A stretch of DNA of 64,000 nucleotides. It comes from Eleusine coracana subsp. coracana (lineage: Eukaryota > Streptophyta > Magnoliopsida > Poales > Poaceae). The stretch spans positions 10,976,108 to 11,040,107 of the forward strand of contig CM064434.1 in the NCBI GenBank assembly GCA_032690845.1, written 5' to 3'. The translations under genes and the position numbers were made by a program. The notes under the pieces are model-generated. The model ran no database searches. It worked only from the letters and a program-made list of their open reading frames with translations, and was not told where the DNA came from. Below are positions 53,305 through 64,000 of this stretch, piece by piece; positions within the stretch are counted from its first letter, which is position 1, and each line of letters opens with the position of its first letter.

Positions 53305-53592
53305 ACAAACTACAAAGCCAGATGTGCTGTGTGAATCATTGTGAGAGGACGATTGTACCTTACTTAGTCTATCGAGCTATCTATTATGTAGACTATTTCA
53401 CTTCCACATTTTCTAAAAACTCTAGTTTGTAAACTTTAAATTTGGATTTATGTAAAGCTCTGTACTCTATCTATGTTCTCGTTGCAATTATATTCTCTGT
53501 CATGTGTTGTACTATTGGGCGTCACAACGTGTGTCGCCACCCGAGAAGATCTTGGAACGGAGCCGGCTCCGTGGTAAGCCGGTTCTATTACA
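53305..53592 (+). repeat. 5' LTR of del/Tekay-type element, part 3 of 3
   Basis: Begins ACAAACTACAAAGCC and ends TAAGCCGGTTCTATTACA, followed at once by the primer-binding site. Its role is inferred from position; the corresponding part of the 3' LTR is outside the window. Confidence 0.7.
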
Positions 53593-53595
53593 GTG

Positions 53596-53607
53596 TGATA
53601 TCAGAGC
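53596..53607 (+). promoter_or_regulatory. Primer-binding site of del/Tekay-type element
   Basis: TGATATCAGAGC differs by one base from TGGTATCAGAGC, the initiator-methionine tRNA site. Confidence 0.75.
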
Positions 53608-55183
53608 TATCTCAGGAATAGTGCAACATTCAAAGATATATTTTTGAAAACCCCGTTATGAACGTGTGAGGACGTGCCTATTAAGGTCTATAATAGTTAT
53701 GAACAGGTGGCAAGCTAACTTCTGACTGCAACATAGGCCTAGATTTACATTACTGCAAAACTTACTATTCCGTAACGACGCACCTACACTCAGGTAAGAA
53801 GGTATCTTGCAAAATGCTCGTACTCTCCGGTTCCCGGATTGTCACGAGGTGTCACTACCCAAGTGCGTTAAAAGGGAGTCCCTATTCTTTAGAACCTATG
53901 GGGCCGTCTAGGTCATCGACGCCATGGTAAACGTCCCGCCACGTGATATAGACCGTGGTTGCTTTTCTCTAGGAAATGGCCTACCTGAGGTGCAGCCCGT
54001 ATGGAATGATACGAGGTGTATTGAAATTCCTGTCAAAATATTATCTATCTATCTACCTATCTATCTATCTATCTATCAATTGCCTGAAATGTGGATGGTT
54101 GGATGGAATTTTTCTGCAGGTATGCTAACCACGATTCTCGTAAGAAACATGTAGTATATGACTGACTTGAGAGATCGACTACCACCGACTATTTGTGGCC
54201 AACTTTATTTTGGTGAGGACGTGTAGGCCGAAAGCATATGCATTCATGTAATTTTGGAGCATCTAATTCACTAAGCAAATCTGAAATTTCAGCTTGTACG
54301 TCATGCACATAAAAATCGATATCTTATCACTCGAGAGTCAAAAGCATGCCATAAATACTCGTTGAAATCATGAATAAACTCTCTGTATATCCAGCAAGAA
54401 ATTTTTGTTTAAAGATTACCAAACAATATCGTTATGGTTCGTTCGACTCGGCACAACAGTTTGGTGTCAATCGGAAGAATTCAGATTTGTCACCTATCTT
54501 GTAAAATTCATAACTTTTTGCTCAGACCACCTCTAAGGTTGTATGAGTATCCCCTGGAAAGTTTAGGAATTTCTCTACCACTTTGGTAGTTTAAGTTTTC
54601 GAGTTTGGGACATGGAAAGCCGAGTTATGAGCAAATCTTCAGAGTAACCCAGTTCTGTCCAGAAAATCGGTTCAGAGAACTTACCAGAAAATCTTGAGTT
54701 CTGAGAAATTGTTAGACACGTGAGAATATGCGTTGGAAAGGTCAGAAATTCCTCTACAACTTTGATATGAGCCCAAATAACTAGTTGTGCCCACATTAGG
54801 AGCAGATTCTCTTATCGTGTTACCGTTTGGTGAGGTGGCAGAATTGGCAGGGAGCAGAATTTCAGAACTGACGCTCAACTTGAAAAATTCATATCTTCTG
54901 AATCTCTTATAAGATAAGGTGTGTAGATACTCGTTGGAATGGTGTTAAAGCTATTTCAAACATTGATGTTCAATGATTTTCCAGATTTTGTACCTAAGTT
55001 AGCTTAAAGCTTGATTTAGTGACTGCTGCACACTAGGATAGAGTACTAATTTCCAAGAGTCGAAACTTAATCTATCTTTGTGGTTAATTTTTTTTTCCAT
55101 CACCACCAGCACCATATCCCTTATTATCGATATGTATTCTCAGCTTGTGGAACACTATACTCACCATTGGGTTTTTGTTCCAG
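53608..55183 (+). other. Long untranslated leader of del/Tekay-type element
   Basis: About 1.6 kb without a supported gene. It holds a TATC microsatellite at 54041-54079 and ends with TTTTTGTTCCAG, a good splice-acceptor-like string abutting the ATG of the first ORF. The leader may therefore be partly intronic. Confidence 0.5.
54041..54079. repeat. TATC/CTAT microsatellite
   Basis: About nine tetranucleotide units with one TACC interruption. Confidence 0.9.
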
Positions 55184-56115
55184 ATGGGCGACCACGGCTT
55201 TGAGGAGCTTGCACATGACAGGTGGCGCTACACCACCGGTCTTCACCACCGTGGCTTTCCAACCCTTTTGTGGGACCTGCTACGTTTGCTGGGCTATGTG
55301 GAGCAGCCTTCCTACCGTGGGCGTGAGGTCCACCGCCACGGCCTGACTCTTGCAGAGGTGCACGTCAGCGTGTCCACCCATCCACGTGACCCTGACATGC
55401 CGGGGATGGAGAGCATGGTGACGTGTGGGAGCCTTCGGGAGGGCTTGGAGAGACCCGCCTATAGGGCTCTCACTCACTTCTGCGGGCGCCGCACCGCAGT
55501 GCTCTCTGGGACCCCGTTTGAGATGACTCCCATCTGGCACCAGTCCAATCCGGTCTGGTAGAGGCGCATAAGGGGCATCGCCCGTGACGACTACCCAGAG
55601 TACCACGAGAGATACCACCGTGTATCTCACTACGCCGAGTACCTCCTCAACTTGGATGAGGAGTCGAGCAGGCGTAGCACGATCCTACTGGCAGACGTGG
55701 AGCAGATATGGATGCAGAGGAATGACCTGCGGACACAGGTTGATGCATAGTAGAGGGAGATTCAGCGGCTGACCGCTGCTCTTCAGGTGAGCGAGACTCA
55801 CGTGATAGAGGTTACAGGACAGCACGACACCCTCGTGCAGGAGGTGGATAGGCGCGCGTGATTATACAGTAGTGGGCCAACCACAACGAGGACCTACAGC
55901 AGCAATTGGCGGCTGCCCAGCAGAAGATGGAGCTTATGGGAGAGGACCTAGAGACCCTGGTTCATGAGAACCAGGGCCTACAGGAGCAGCTGGAGGCAGC
56001 TCCAGCGCCACCGGAGGAGGACATGGACAAGGAGTCCGACATAGACTACGAGCCACCAGCACCGATGGGAGCAGACCGTCCAGGACCCTCTAGCACAGTT
56101 GGAGACAGTCCTTAG
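55184..56115 (+). pseudogene. Extra ORF upstream of gag (ORF0-type) of del/Tekay-type element
   Basis: From ATG 55184 the frame gives MGDHGFEELAHDRWRYTTGL and a well-composed globular sequence to a TAG near 55561. It then reads on (DDYPEYHERYHRVSHYAEYL, ILLADVEQIWMQRNDLRTQV) through further stops. A frame change leads to a Gln/Glu-rich coiled coil and acidic tail ending at 56115. Some grass del-type elements (RIRE3/RIRE8, as I recall) carry such an ORF before gag. The function is unknown. I recognise no domain beyond the coiled coil. This copy is not translatable in full. Confidence 0.6.
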
Positions 56116-56432
56116 TAGGTCGTAGCAGACATGACTAGGTCAGGCATGTAGGGCAGGTGGTAGGTAGCTTTTGTCGATCCACGCGTGGTTGTTGTATTTT
56201 GGGGATCACCCGCGGGAATTTCTTTTGTGACTCGATGGCCACATATTCCGAGTTTATGTATGGTAGACCTTATTGACTTGTACTTGCACTTATGTTAGTT
56301 TATGGATGCAAACTTTGTCTAAAATGTTAGCTATTCCATTATTGCCCTGTGTTGCGATGTTGTATGAGTTCATTTATGCGATGATGATGTTGGAAAAGAG
56401 ACTAAATGGAATCCTTATTCGTGCATTTTAGA

Positions 56433-57693
56433 ATGGTTCGCACCCACAACACCAACGAGCTGCACAGCGAGCAGCCCGAAAGCTGCAGGGCCAGGGAGAA
56501 CAACAATCAACATGAGGCTCCACCCCCACCTCCCAACCCCATGTAGATGATGGCGCAGTTCTTCGCCAGCATGATGGAGAACCAGCAGCAGCAGGCAGAG
56601 TTCATGCGGGAGTTGGCACAGCAGAATGTGGCCAACAGAAATGCTAGGGGCAATAACAACAGCGCAGCACGGAACAGCACCTACGACGATTTCCTCTCCA
56701 CCAGGCCACCTACATTCAGCTCCACCACTGAACCTATGGAGGTTAAAAATTTCCTCCGCATGCTCGAGTCCAAGTTTGGGCTTCTCAACTACACACCTTT
56801 GTAGAAGACGTTGTTCGCGGCACAGCAGCTGCATGGTGCAGCCGGGGCATGGTGGGCCAACCATGTCGCCTCAGTTGGGGAGAACCCGCAGATCACTTGG
56901 GACGAGTTCAAAACAACGTTCTATGCCCACTATATCCCTGTAGGGCTCATTCGTAGGAAGGCAACCGCAGCGTTGAAGAATACTGCAAGGAGTTCAACCG
57001 CCTAGCACTCTACGCCCCTGAACAGGTAGAAACCCCCGCTAAGCGGAAGGACCGTTTCTTGGAGGGACTCAGTGCAGAGTTGTAGGACCGCCTCAACCTT
57101 AACATGGGCGGCACATTTGCTGAGTTCATTAACAATGCTATCATTGCAGAAGACGGGTATCGCAAAGTGATGGCAGAGTGGAAGAGATCGGCTAGTGCTA
57201 TGGGGTCATCTGATGGGCCCCCACAGAAGTATCACATGGTGTACACGGATCTATCAGGACAGAGGTATCGTTCCACCCCCATGTCAGCACCATTCCCACG
57301 CCCACCCCAACAGCCACAGCAGCAACCCCTGGCACCACGTCAACAGCAGAACCTAGGCGGGTATCGTCCACAGTAGCAACAGAACACCCAGGGCCTTTTC
57401 CTTGTTACAACTGTGGTCGCCTGGGACACTTTTCAAGGGAGTGCATGTTCCCGAAGCAGAACGCGGGCCAGAACCCACCGAGGAACAACAACAACAACAA
57501 CAACAACAACAACCGCAACAACAGGGGACCCAACCGCACTGGTCGTGTGAACAACACCAGTCTCAAGGAAATTCCAGAGAAGAGCTCCACCCTCACTGGT
57601 ATGTTCTCTGTCCAAGACCACCTCACACTCGTACTATTTGATTTGGGGGCTTCCCACAATTTTATCAGTGCGTCCTATGCTAAAACTCGATGA
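56433..57693 (+). pseudogene. Gag and start of protease, del/Tekay-type element
   Basis: ATG 56433 (MVRTHNTNELHS) opens a frame with TAG at 56544 and about 56805. It carries the gag domain (DDFLSTRPPTFSSTTEPMEV, GAAGAWWANHVASVGENPQI, ITWDEFKTTFYAHYIP). A frameshift at about 56985 leads to YCKEFNRLALYAPE and a later frame to the zinc knuckle CYNCGRLGHFSREC (57403-57444). An Asn-rich run and the protease box LVLFDLGASHNFISASYA follow. The active-site triad reads Asp-Leu-Gly rather than Asp-Ser/Thr-Gly, which should abolish proteolysis. Gag would form the particle. Confidence 0.75.
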
Positions 57694-60600
57694 GTACCCC
57701 ACCACCTTATGACGTCATAGTACCTCATTAGATCAGCACATGGGCACACTCCCGCTAGGTATGAAGTTAGGAAACTACCTATAACACTAGCAGAAAAGGT
57801 GTATCTAGCGGACTGCATAGTGCTTGAGGGAAGCAACATTGATGTGATCTTGGGTATGCCATGGATGAGGTACCATAAGGCCCGTCTAGACATCGATACC
57901 TACACCATACACCTAGACTCCCCCACCCAAGGCAAAGTGAGTTTTCGAGTGAATTATCTTCGACTAACAACCCCTATAGTGCACCACATCGACGCCACTC
58001 AATTAGGAGATATTCGAGTGGTTAGCGAGTTTCTAGACGTGTTCCCTGATGATCTCCCTGGATTTCCTCTAGACAGGGATGTTGAATTCAAGATTGAGCG
58101 TCAGCCAGGAACGGCACCCATATCTAAGAGACCATATAAAATGGCACCCAAGGAACTAGCAGAGTTGATAGAGCAATTAAAAGCGTTGCTAGATAAAGGG
58201 TTTATACGACCAAGCTCTTCACCTTGGGGTTGCCCGGTGTTGTTCATGAAGAAGAAGGATGAGACCTTGAGGCTATGTGTGGATTACCGATCACTCAATG
58301 CCGTGACTATCAGGAACAAGTACCCACTGCCCCGCATTGATATTCTCTTTGATCAGCTAATTGGAGCTAAAGTTTTCTCCAAGATTGATCTACAATTGGG
58401 GATCGCGATACCACCAAATTAAGATCCATGCTGAAGATATTCCCAAGACAACGTTCTCCACTCGTTATGGGTTTTATGAGTATTTAGTGATGTCGTTTGG
58501 CCTGACAAATGCACCAGCACACTTCATGTACCTCATGAACTCGGTGTTCATGACAGAGCTGTACAAGTTTGCGGTGGTGTTCTTTGACGACATTCTAGTC
58601 TACTCCAAGTCAGAAGAGGAACATATAGAGCATCTTTGCATTGTTGAGGTTAAGGGAACATCAGCTATATGCTAAGTTTAGCAAATGCAAATTTTGGTTG
58701 AAGCAAGTACTATTTCTGGGCCACGTCATCTCAGAAGAAGGCATAGCAGTAGATCCTAGCAAAGTAAGAGATGTACTGAATTGGAAGACACCAAATACCG
58801 TATTTCACATACGTAGTTTTCTTGGATTGGCTGGTTACTACCACCGTTTCATCCCAAATTTCTCCAAGATTGCAAAACCCATGACTGAGCTGTTGAAGAA
58901 AGAAAAGAAATTTGTGTGGGATCAAGGCTGTGAGAACGCTTTTCAAACCCTAAAGAAGCATCTTACGACTGCCCCAGTATTAGCTCAACCGGACCTAGGG
59001 AAGCCGTTTGATGTCTATTGCGACGCTTCAGGTATTGGATTAGGGTGCGTGCTCATGCAAGATGGAAGAGTCATCGCTTATGGGTCCAGGCAACTGAGGA
59101 AGCATGAGCAAAATTATCCTGCACATGATCTGGAACTAGCAGCAGTGGTGCTAGCATTGAAAATGTGGAGGCATCACTTGCTTGGAAATCTGGTACGTGT
59201 CTACACTGATCACAAAGGCTTGAAGTACATTTTCACTCAGGATCACCTGAACATGAGGCAACGCCGTTGGTTGGAATTAATTAAAGACTATGAGTTGGAG
59301 GTGCGTTACCACCCTGGGAAGGCTAATGTCGTGGTGGACGCACTGAGCCGCAAGGCCCAATGCCATCACATCATGGCCAGCCCACAAGTGCAAGATGGTC
59401 ACTATGTCCAGGTAACACCCCACGGAGCTCTCTATATCCTAGCATTGATCCCTACCTTATGAGAAGAGATAGTAGAAGCCCAGAAGAATAATGTTGGCAT
59501 GGCACATCTTAGAAGGAGACTAAAAGAGGGCGATGCTAAGGTTCGATGTTTTAGAGAAGATGCAGAAGGTGTGTTATAGTTCAAGGATCGCCTAGTAGTG
59601 CCTAAGAATCTAGAACTTCGCAAGAAGATTTTGGATGAGGCTCATGTGGTGAGATACTCCATGCATCCAAGCAGCAACAAGATGTACCATGACCTGAGAT
59701 CTAGATATTGGTGGACCCGTATGAAGAGGGAAATCACACAGTATGTCACAGAGTGTGATACCTGCCATCGAGTCAAGGCCGATCATCTCAAGAGAGCTGG
59801 TCAACTACAACCCCTGAGTGTTCCAGCTTGGAAATGGGATGACATCAGCATGGATTTCATTGTTGGATTGCCACAGACGTCACGAAGGTTCGACTCCATC
59901 TGGTTTATTGTTGATCGGCTGACCAAGGTTGCACACTTCATACCGGATTCCACCCGATTCCGAATGCAACAATATGCACAGCTATACATCGACCGAATTC
60001 TTTGCTTGCATGGTGTGCCCAAGACTATCGTATCGGATAGAGATTCCTAGTTTGTTGGACGCTTCTAAGAGCAACTCCATGCGTCATTTGGGCATGAGGT
60101 TGATTAAAGGTTCTGCATACCACACACAAACAGACGGCCAAATAGAAAGGGTAAACCAAATATTAGAGGACATGTTGAGAGCCTATATTTTGAATCACAG
60201 CAAAAGATGGGATGAGTGTTTACCCTTGGCTGAGTTTGCATACAACAATAGTTACCAAGAGAGCATCATGATGGCGCCATTCGAGGCTCTATATGGTCGT
60301 CGATGTCGCACATAGTTGAGTTGGCCGAATCAGGGGAGAGAGTAATATTTGGTCGGGAGTTAGTACAGCAAGCTGCAAGTTGAGGAAAAAGTGCTTGAAA
60401 TCCAATCGAATCTACAAGCAGCAAAATCCAGGCAGAAGAGCTATGCGGATAAAAGACGTCACCTGCTGGAATTCAAAGCCGGTGATATAGTCTATCCCCG
60501 AGTGTCACCGACCAAAGGTGTACAGCGATTTGGAATACGCGGGAAGTTAGCACCCCGCTATATCAGCCCCTACCCAATCCTTGCAAGATACGGGCCTGTA

Positions 60601-60918
60601 GCCTACAAACTCCAACTGCTAGTGGAACTCGCGGGAGTGCATGACACGTTCCACGTGTCCCAGCTCAAGAAGTGTTTGAAGGCCCCAATGGACGTTCCTT
60701 TGGAGAACACGGATCAGCTACAACCCGACTTAACGTATTCTGAGCGCCCGGTGAAGGTACTAGATGAGAAGGAATGGGTAACTCGTACGAAGACACTCAA
60801 GTTCTACAAGGTTCAATGGAGCAACCACACTGTGAAGGAGGCTACTTCGGAGACAGAAGAGTTTTTACAAAGCCACTACCCCAAATTCCTACACCAGCAC
60901 CTAGGTAAACCGTAGTAC
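57694..60918 (+). pseudogene. Pol of del/Tekay-type element: protease end, RT, RNase H, integrase, chromodomain
   Basis: Several frames must be combined. RT starts with VVSEFLDVFPDDLPGFPLDR and LRLCVDYRSLNAVTIRNKYP. After a frameshift near 58400 it continues IKIHAEDIPKTTFSTRYGFY, MSFGLTNAPAHF and the catalytic FFDDILVYS. A second frameshift near 58650 leads into RNase H (YCDASGIGLGCVLMQDGRVI, YTDHKGLKYIF). Integrase (59598-60315) has the finger (HPSSNKMYHDLRSRYWW, CDTCHRVKAD), the Asp residues (ISMDFIVGLP, TIVSDRDS) and, after another frame change, DGQIERVNQ with the Glu. The C-terminus has a chromodomain (YSERPVKVLDEKEW, KFYKVQWSNHTVKEATSETE), a module that binds histone marks, in which a conserved Trp (EATWE) is Ser. 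Stop at 60913-60915 or nearby ends pol. Confidence 0.85.
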
Positions 60919-60947
60919 TTTTCTTAATCTCGGGATGAGATTTCTTT

Positions 60948-60960
60948 AAGGGGGGAGGGC
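60948..60960 (+). promoter_or_regulatory. Polypurine tract of del/Tekay-type element
   Basis: AAGGGGGGAGGGC immediately before the 3' LTR start. Confidence 0.85.
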
Positions 60961-63154
60961 TGTGATACCCCTGGTGTCACGTAGAGTCAAGATCAACAAC
61001 TAGGAAATCACATGGGCTTAAAATAAAAATTTAAATCTTACTTTGAATTCAAATGGAATGAAATTTAAGAAAAAATTGAATAGCATTTAAACTACAAGTC
61101 CCAACTTTTCCTCACAAGTTACCACTACCAAAAATATATGTTGATCACAATGGTTGATTAGAATTTTCAGGAATTTCTCAGATTTTTATTCTATTATTTA
61201 ATGCCCCAAATAAATGGATAAAGGATCAGAAACCCCCCCCCCCCTCTTTACAAAATTACTAATCAAATTCTGTTAAGAACTAATAGCAGTTAGCATTTTT
61301 ATAAAATCAATCACATCATATCGAGCCTAACCATGTTTTCAGTTTGTAGGGAGCCACTCCCAATTAATTCTACTTAAAAGAACAAGCACTAGCAGTTATA
61401 GGGGTATGGAAAAATCAAAATCAAAAATCAAATCCGAGTGGGACCCACCTGTCGGTGACCCTAAACTAACACACCCGGCGCCGCCCAATTTCCCCGCCTG
61501 CCCGTACGTCGCATGGGCGACGCCGGCAGGGCAGGGCATCCTCCCGTGGATCGACGTCCCCACCAGCACCCCGACATCTCCTTTGTCCCCCTTCCGGTCG
61601 GAACTTGCCCCCCCCCCCCCCATTCCCACTCTCACGCCCACCTCTCTGTTTTTCTCTTGCTCACCCCGCCATTGCCGCTCGGTGCTAGAGCCGACGCACC
61701 GATGCCTCGCCGCACGAGCTGCCCCACCGAGCACCCCCGGACCACCGCCCCGACGCCCTCGGTCTCCCCACGAACCCGCCCTAACCCTTCTCCCCCGAGC
61801 CGATCGGAATCAAACTTTTCCTCCCCGCCTCTGACCGCCGCTCCACTGCGTCGTGCACACTCGCCGGTGAGTCCTGAATGGATTCCTTTCGCATGCAGGA
61901 CGCACTCAGCCCCACACCCCTCCCCGACCTCACTCGGCTCGAGTTCTTGCAGATCCGCCACGGGAATGCCGACGCCGACCGCCGTCTTTTGCTCCGACGC
62001 GCTGAGCCACCCGAGGTGAGCCGCATTTCCTCTTTTCCCATGCACCGTGTGCTCACCACGCCCCCCTGTGCCTCTCCAGATTTTGGTGCCTCCGCGCCGT
62101 CGCTCCGGCCGGCCGTCGTGGCCGCGCCGCCTTGCGCGCGCTGGCACGCCGCCGTGCCCCGGCTCGGCCTACTGGCCACTGGGCCAATTGGCCTTGGGCC
62201 TCCACCACGCTCGGGCTAGATCCAGCCCGAGATCGCTCCCACGCGCGTGTCCGGCCAGTGGGCCGCGGTAGATCTGGCCCACAAGGCCAGAAATTTGTTT
62301 TCTTTTTAATTTTCAATTAGAATCTATTTCCAGGAAATTAAATAAACTTTGAAAATGTATAGTAAATTATTTACTATGAATTTTGGGGTAGCATAAAAAT
62401 TTAGTAGGCTTCTCTAGACATGTACTATTTAACAAAAATATGAAACCTCCCTGCATGTCAGTATTTTCACCCGTACCAAATTAAATGGCCAAAACACTAA
62501 TAAATTTAGTTTTAATAATATATGTTTGGTAAGTTCTTGATACTTGATGAAAAATCATGTTTTGATTTGTTAGATCTTTCTATAAAACCACAAGCCCTAT
62601 CTCTCTGTAATTTAGCCCTAATTATTTATTTAACCCTAAGCATAGTTTTAATTATTTAAAATTAATGGCTCAATGCATGTAAATAAAACCTGGTCTGTAA
62701 ATCATCCCTAATATGTTCTATTTACAGTAAATCACCCATATGCGATTGACCTCCAGAACCATGCTAAAATAATATGGTCTTCTAAAAACCCGATAATTCG
62801 ATAAAACGTATGAGGGCTGGGTAGTGTGTTAATAATCGACCCCCTTCGACTTCTACATGTAATATTGATGTTAACGAATTTTTGGAGGAAGTGCCATGAA
62901 GCGAATAATGTTCTGATGCATCATATCATCTGTATCATATAGGTCACGAGGTGAACCACGTGGAAGCGGGGCAGGAGCAGGAGCCAGAAGAGCAAGGAGG
63001 GAATCCCGCTGACCAGGAACCCACTCAAGGCAAGCCTCGTGCATCCCACCAAGTTTTACTCTTTCTATGTTATCACTAGATAGGGCGATATAGGGTTGCC
63101 TGTGCATTAGGTTTATAGGAGTTGTTTGAAAAATTAGAATTACAGCAGGTTTCC
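60961..63154 (+). repeat. 3' LTR of del/Tekay-type element, interrupted at 63155
   Basis: Matches 17986-20125 and then 27974-28013 without the CRM-like insertion, so it serves as the empty-site reference for that event. It is cut at 63155 by another LTR and presumably resumes beyond the window. Open frames at 61406-62320 are composition artefacts of the GC island. Confidence 0.85.
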
Positions 63155-64000
63155 TGTCGAAGCTTGAGATCGGCAGTAAAATGTATAGGGCTACATCGAG
63201 ACTAAGAACTACGATGGTAACACAAGACGCCGAGTTATACAGGTTTGGGCCCTCTCGATGAGAGTAAAAACCCTACGTCCTGTGTTCTGTGTGTTGTATT
63301 GATGTTGTGGAAAAACCTCTGTCTACTCCCCGTCTATGAGGGGTACCCTGCCGCCTTATATATCCGATCGGCAAGGGGGTACATGAAGAGTCCTAATAGT
63401 AACCCCTTAGGATTTATATAGAAAGTCTATCTCTACATGCCTTGTGCTCCAAGTTGAGTCGGTCGGCTTCCTTGTTGATGAAGTACCCAGTCGGCTACCG
63501 ACTTAGTCTTGTATGAGGATACCCATAAGGCAAGTATCCCACAGCAGCCCCCGAGTGCTTCCTGATTTTGAGCTTCAACTCTTAAAATGATCTTCAATAT
63601 AGATCATAAATTAGGAAGACCTCTTTATCAAAGTTCCTGATAGATCTGGTGCACCGGTTAGGTGCACCTGATCAGGTATAGCCCCCAACTCTTGTATAAT
63701 TTGGAGACTTAACAAATAATGCAAGAGTCTAATTATATTAGCTCTTATTATTTTGTACGTATTTTACTCAAACTATCAAGCTTGAGTCTAACAAACCTCT
63801 GGTCATCAAACAAGTAGGTTAACTTGCAAAGCTTCAGCCTTGCCGATCGATTATTAAATAGGCCGAGTGACATTCACCATGTCCGAGTGACTGGTCGGTC
63901 TGAATTTTATGATATCAATCATATTCAATTCATGTGGACCAATATGACATCAATCATATAATGGAACTAAGCTAAATGACATCAATCATAATACAGCCTT
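63155..64000 (-). mobile_element. LTR of a further retrotransposon, minus strand, cut by window end
   Basis: Homology to the outer LTR stops exactly before TGTCGAAGC at 63155, so a new element begins there. TTTCC at 63150-63154 would be the target duplication. On the minus strand the sequence has a TATA box (GATATATAAGG, 63364-63354) followed by U5-like sequence with GGCCCAAACCTGTATAA, then ends ...TTCGACA. This is the usual layout of a gypsy LTR read in reverse. The family resembles RIRE2/Dasheng-type LTRs in wording only. No coding sequence. Confidence 0.55.

Larger units (their letters stand above)
17986..64000 (+). mobile_element. Del/Tekay-type Ty3/gypsy chromovirus (RIRE3/RIRE8-like), outermost of the nest, continues past the window
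   Basis: The 5' LTR starts TGTGACACCCC at 17986 and the 3' LTR starts TGTGATACCCC at 60961, directly after a polypurine tract. The 5' LTR survives as three pieces, 17986-20125, 27974-29061 and 53305-53592, about 3.5 kb together, separated by nested elements. The last piece ends TTACA, one base before a methionine-tRNA-like primer site. Internal genes are an extra first ORF, gag with a CCHC knuckle, and pol with a C-terminal chromodomain, all carrying stops and frameshifts. RIRE3 and RIRE8 are named from general resemblance in LTR length and organisation, not from a search. Confidence 0.8.

Noticed and set aside
57405..57659. Minus-strand frames rich in Leu/Val opposite the Asn/Gln-rich gag segment
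   Set aside because: Produced by the CAACAA repeat read in reverse.
61396..62320. Overlapping open frames in the 3' LTR
   Set aside because: Same composition effect as in the 5' LTR copy.

Overview
The window is repeat-rich plant nuclear DNA, most likely from a grass such as rice (Oryza). The evidence is stacked Ty1/copia and Ty3/gypsy LTR retrotransposons of types common in grasses, CACTA transposons with TNP2-type relics, a MITE, and one intron-bearing, GC-rich gene in plant codon style. No bacterial, organellar, tRNA or rRNA feature was seen.

Left part, 1-17985. Positions 1 to about 4370 hold a minus-strand, apparently non-autonomous LTR element with gag-like relics only. A 1.3-kb CACTA element follows at 4672-5968, with a clean TCT target duplication and a captured leucine-rich-repeat fragment. 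Next come poorly recognised intergenic DNA with a MITE, then a four-exon purple acid phosphatase (10211-11937), the only host-type gene. A minus-strand En/Spm-like relic occupies about 12.2-15.4 kb, and an LTR-type sequence 16010-17985.

Right part, 17986-64000, is a single nested stack. The outermost element is a del/Tekay-type chromovirus starting at 17986, with a 5' LTR originally about 3.5 kb long, internal genes at 53593-60960 and a 3' LTR from 60961. Its 5' LTR was hit twice. A minus-strand CRM-like chromovirus sits at 20126-27973 (TSD GGAGT), and a plus-strand Tat-type gypsy element at 29062-53304. The Tat element carries an antisense, multi-exon gene with its own TATA box. That gene is split by a near-intact Sirevirus (Ty1/copia, SIRE/Maximus lineage) at 38743-50790, with two 1469-bp LTRs and TSD GCTGT. 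A further minus-strand LTR interrupts the 3' LTR at 63155 and leaves the window.

Most element genes are broken by stops and frameshifts, many of the kind expected from deamination of methylated cytosine. The Sirevirus is youngest: about 23 LTR differences in 1469 bp by hand count. The Tat LTRs differ by about 7 %, the outer and CRM-like LTRs by about 6-10 %. The observations most worth checking are the antisense spliced gene, a candidate spliced leader for the third Sirevirus ORF, palindrome clusters shared by unrelated LTRs, and a purple acid phosphatase whose signal peptide appears to be out of frame.
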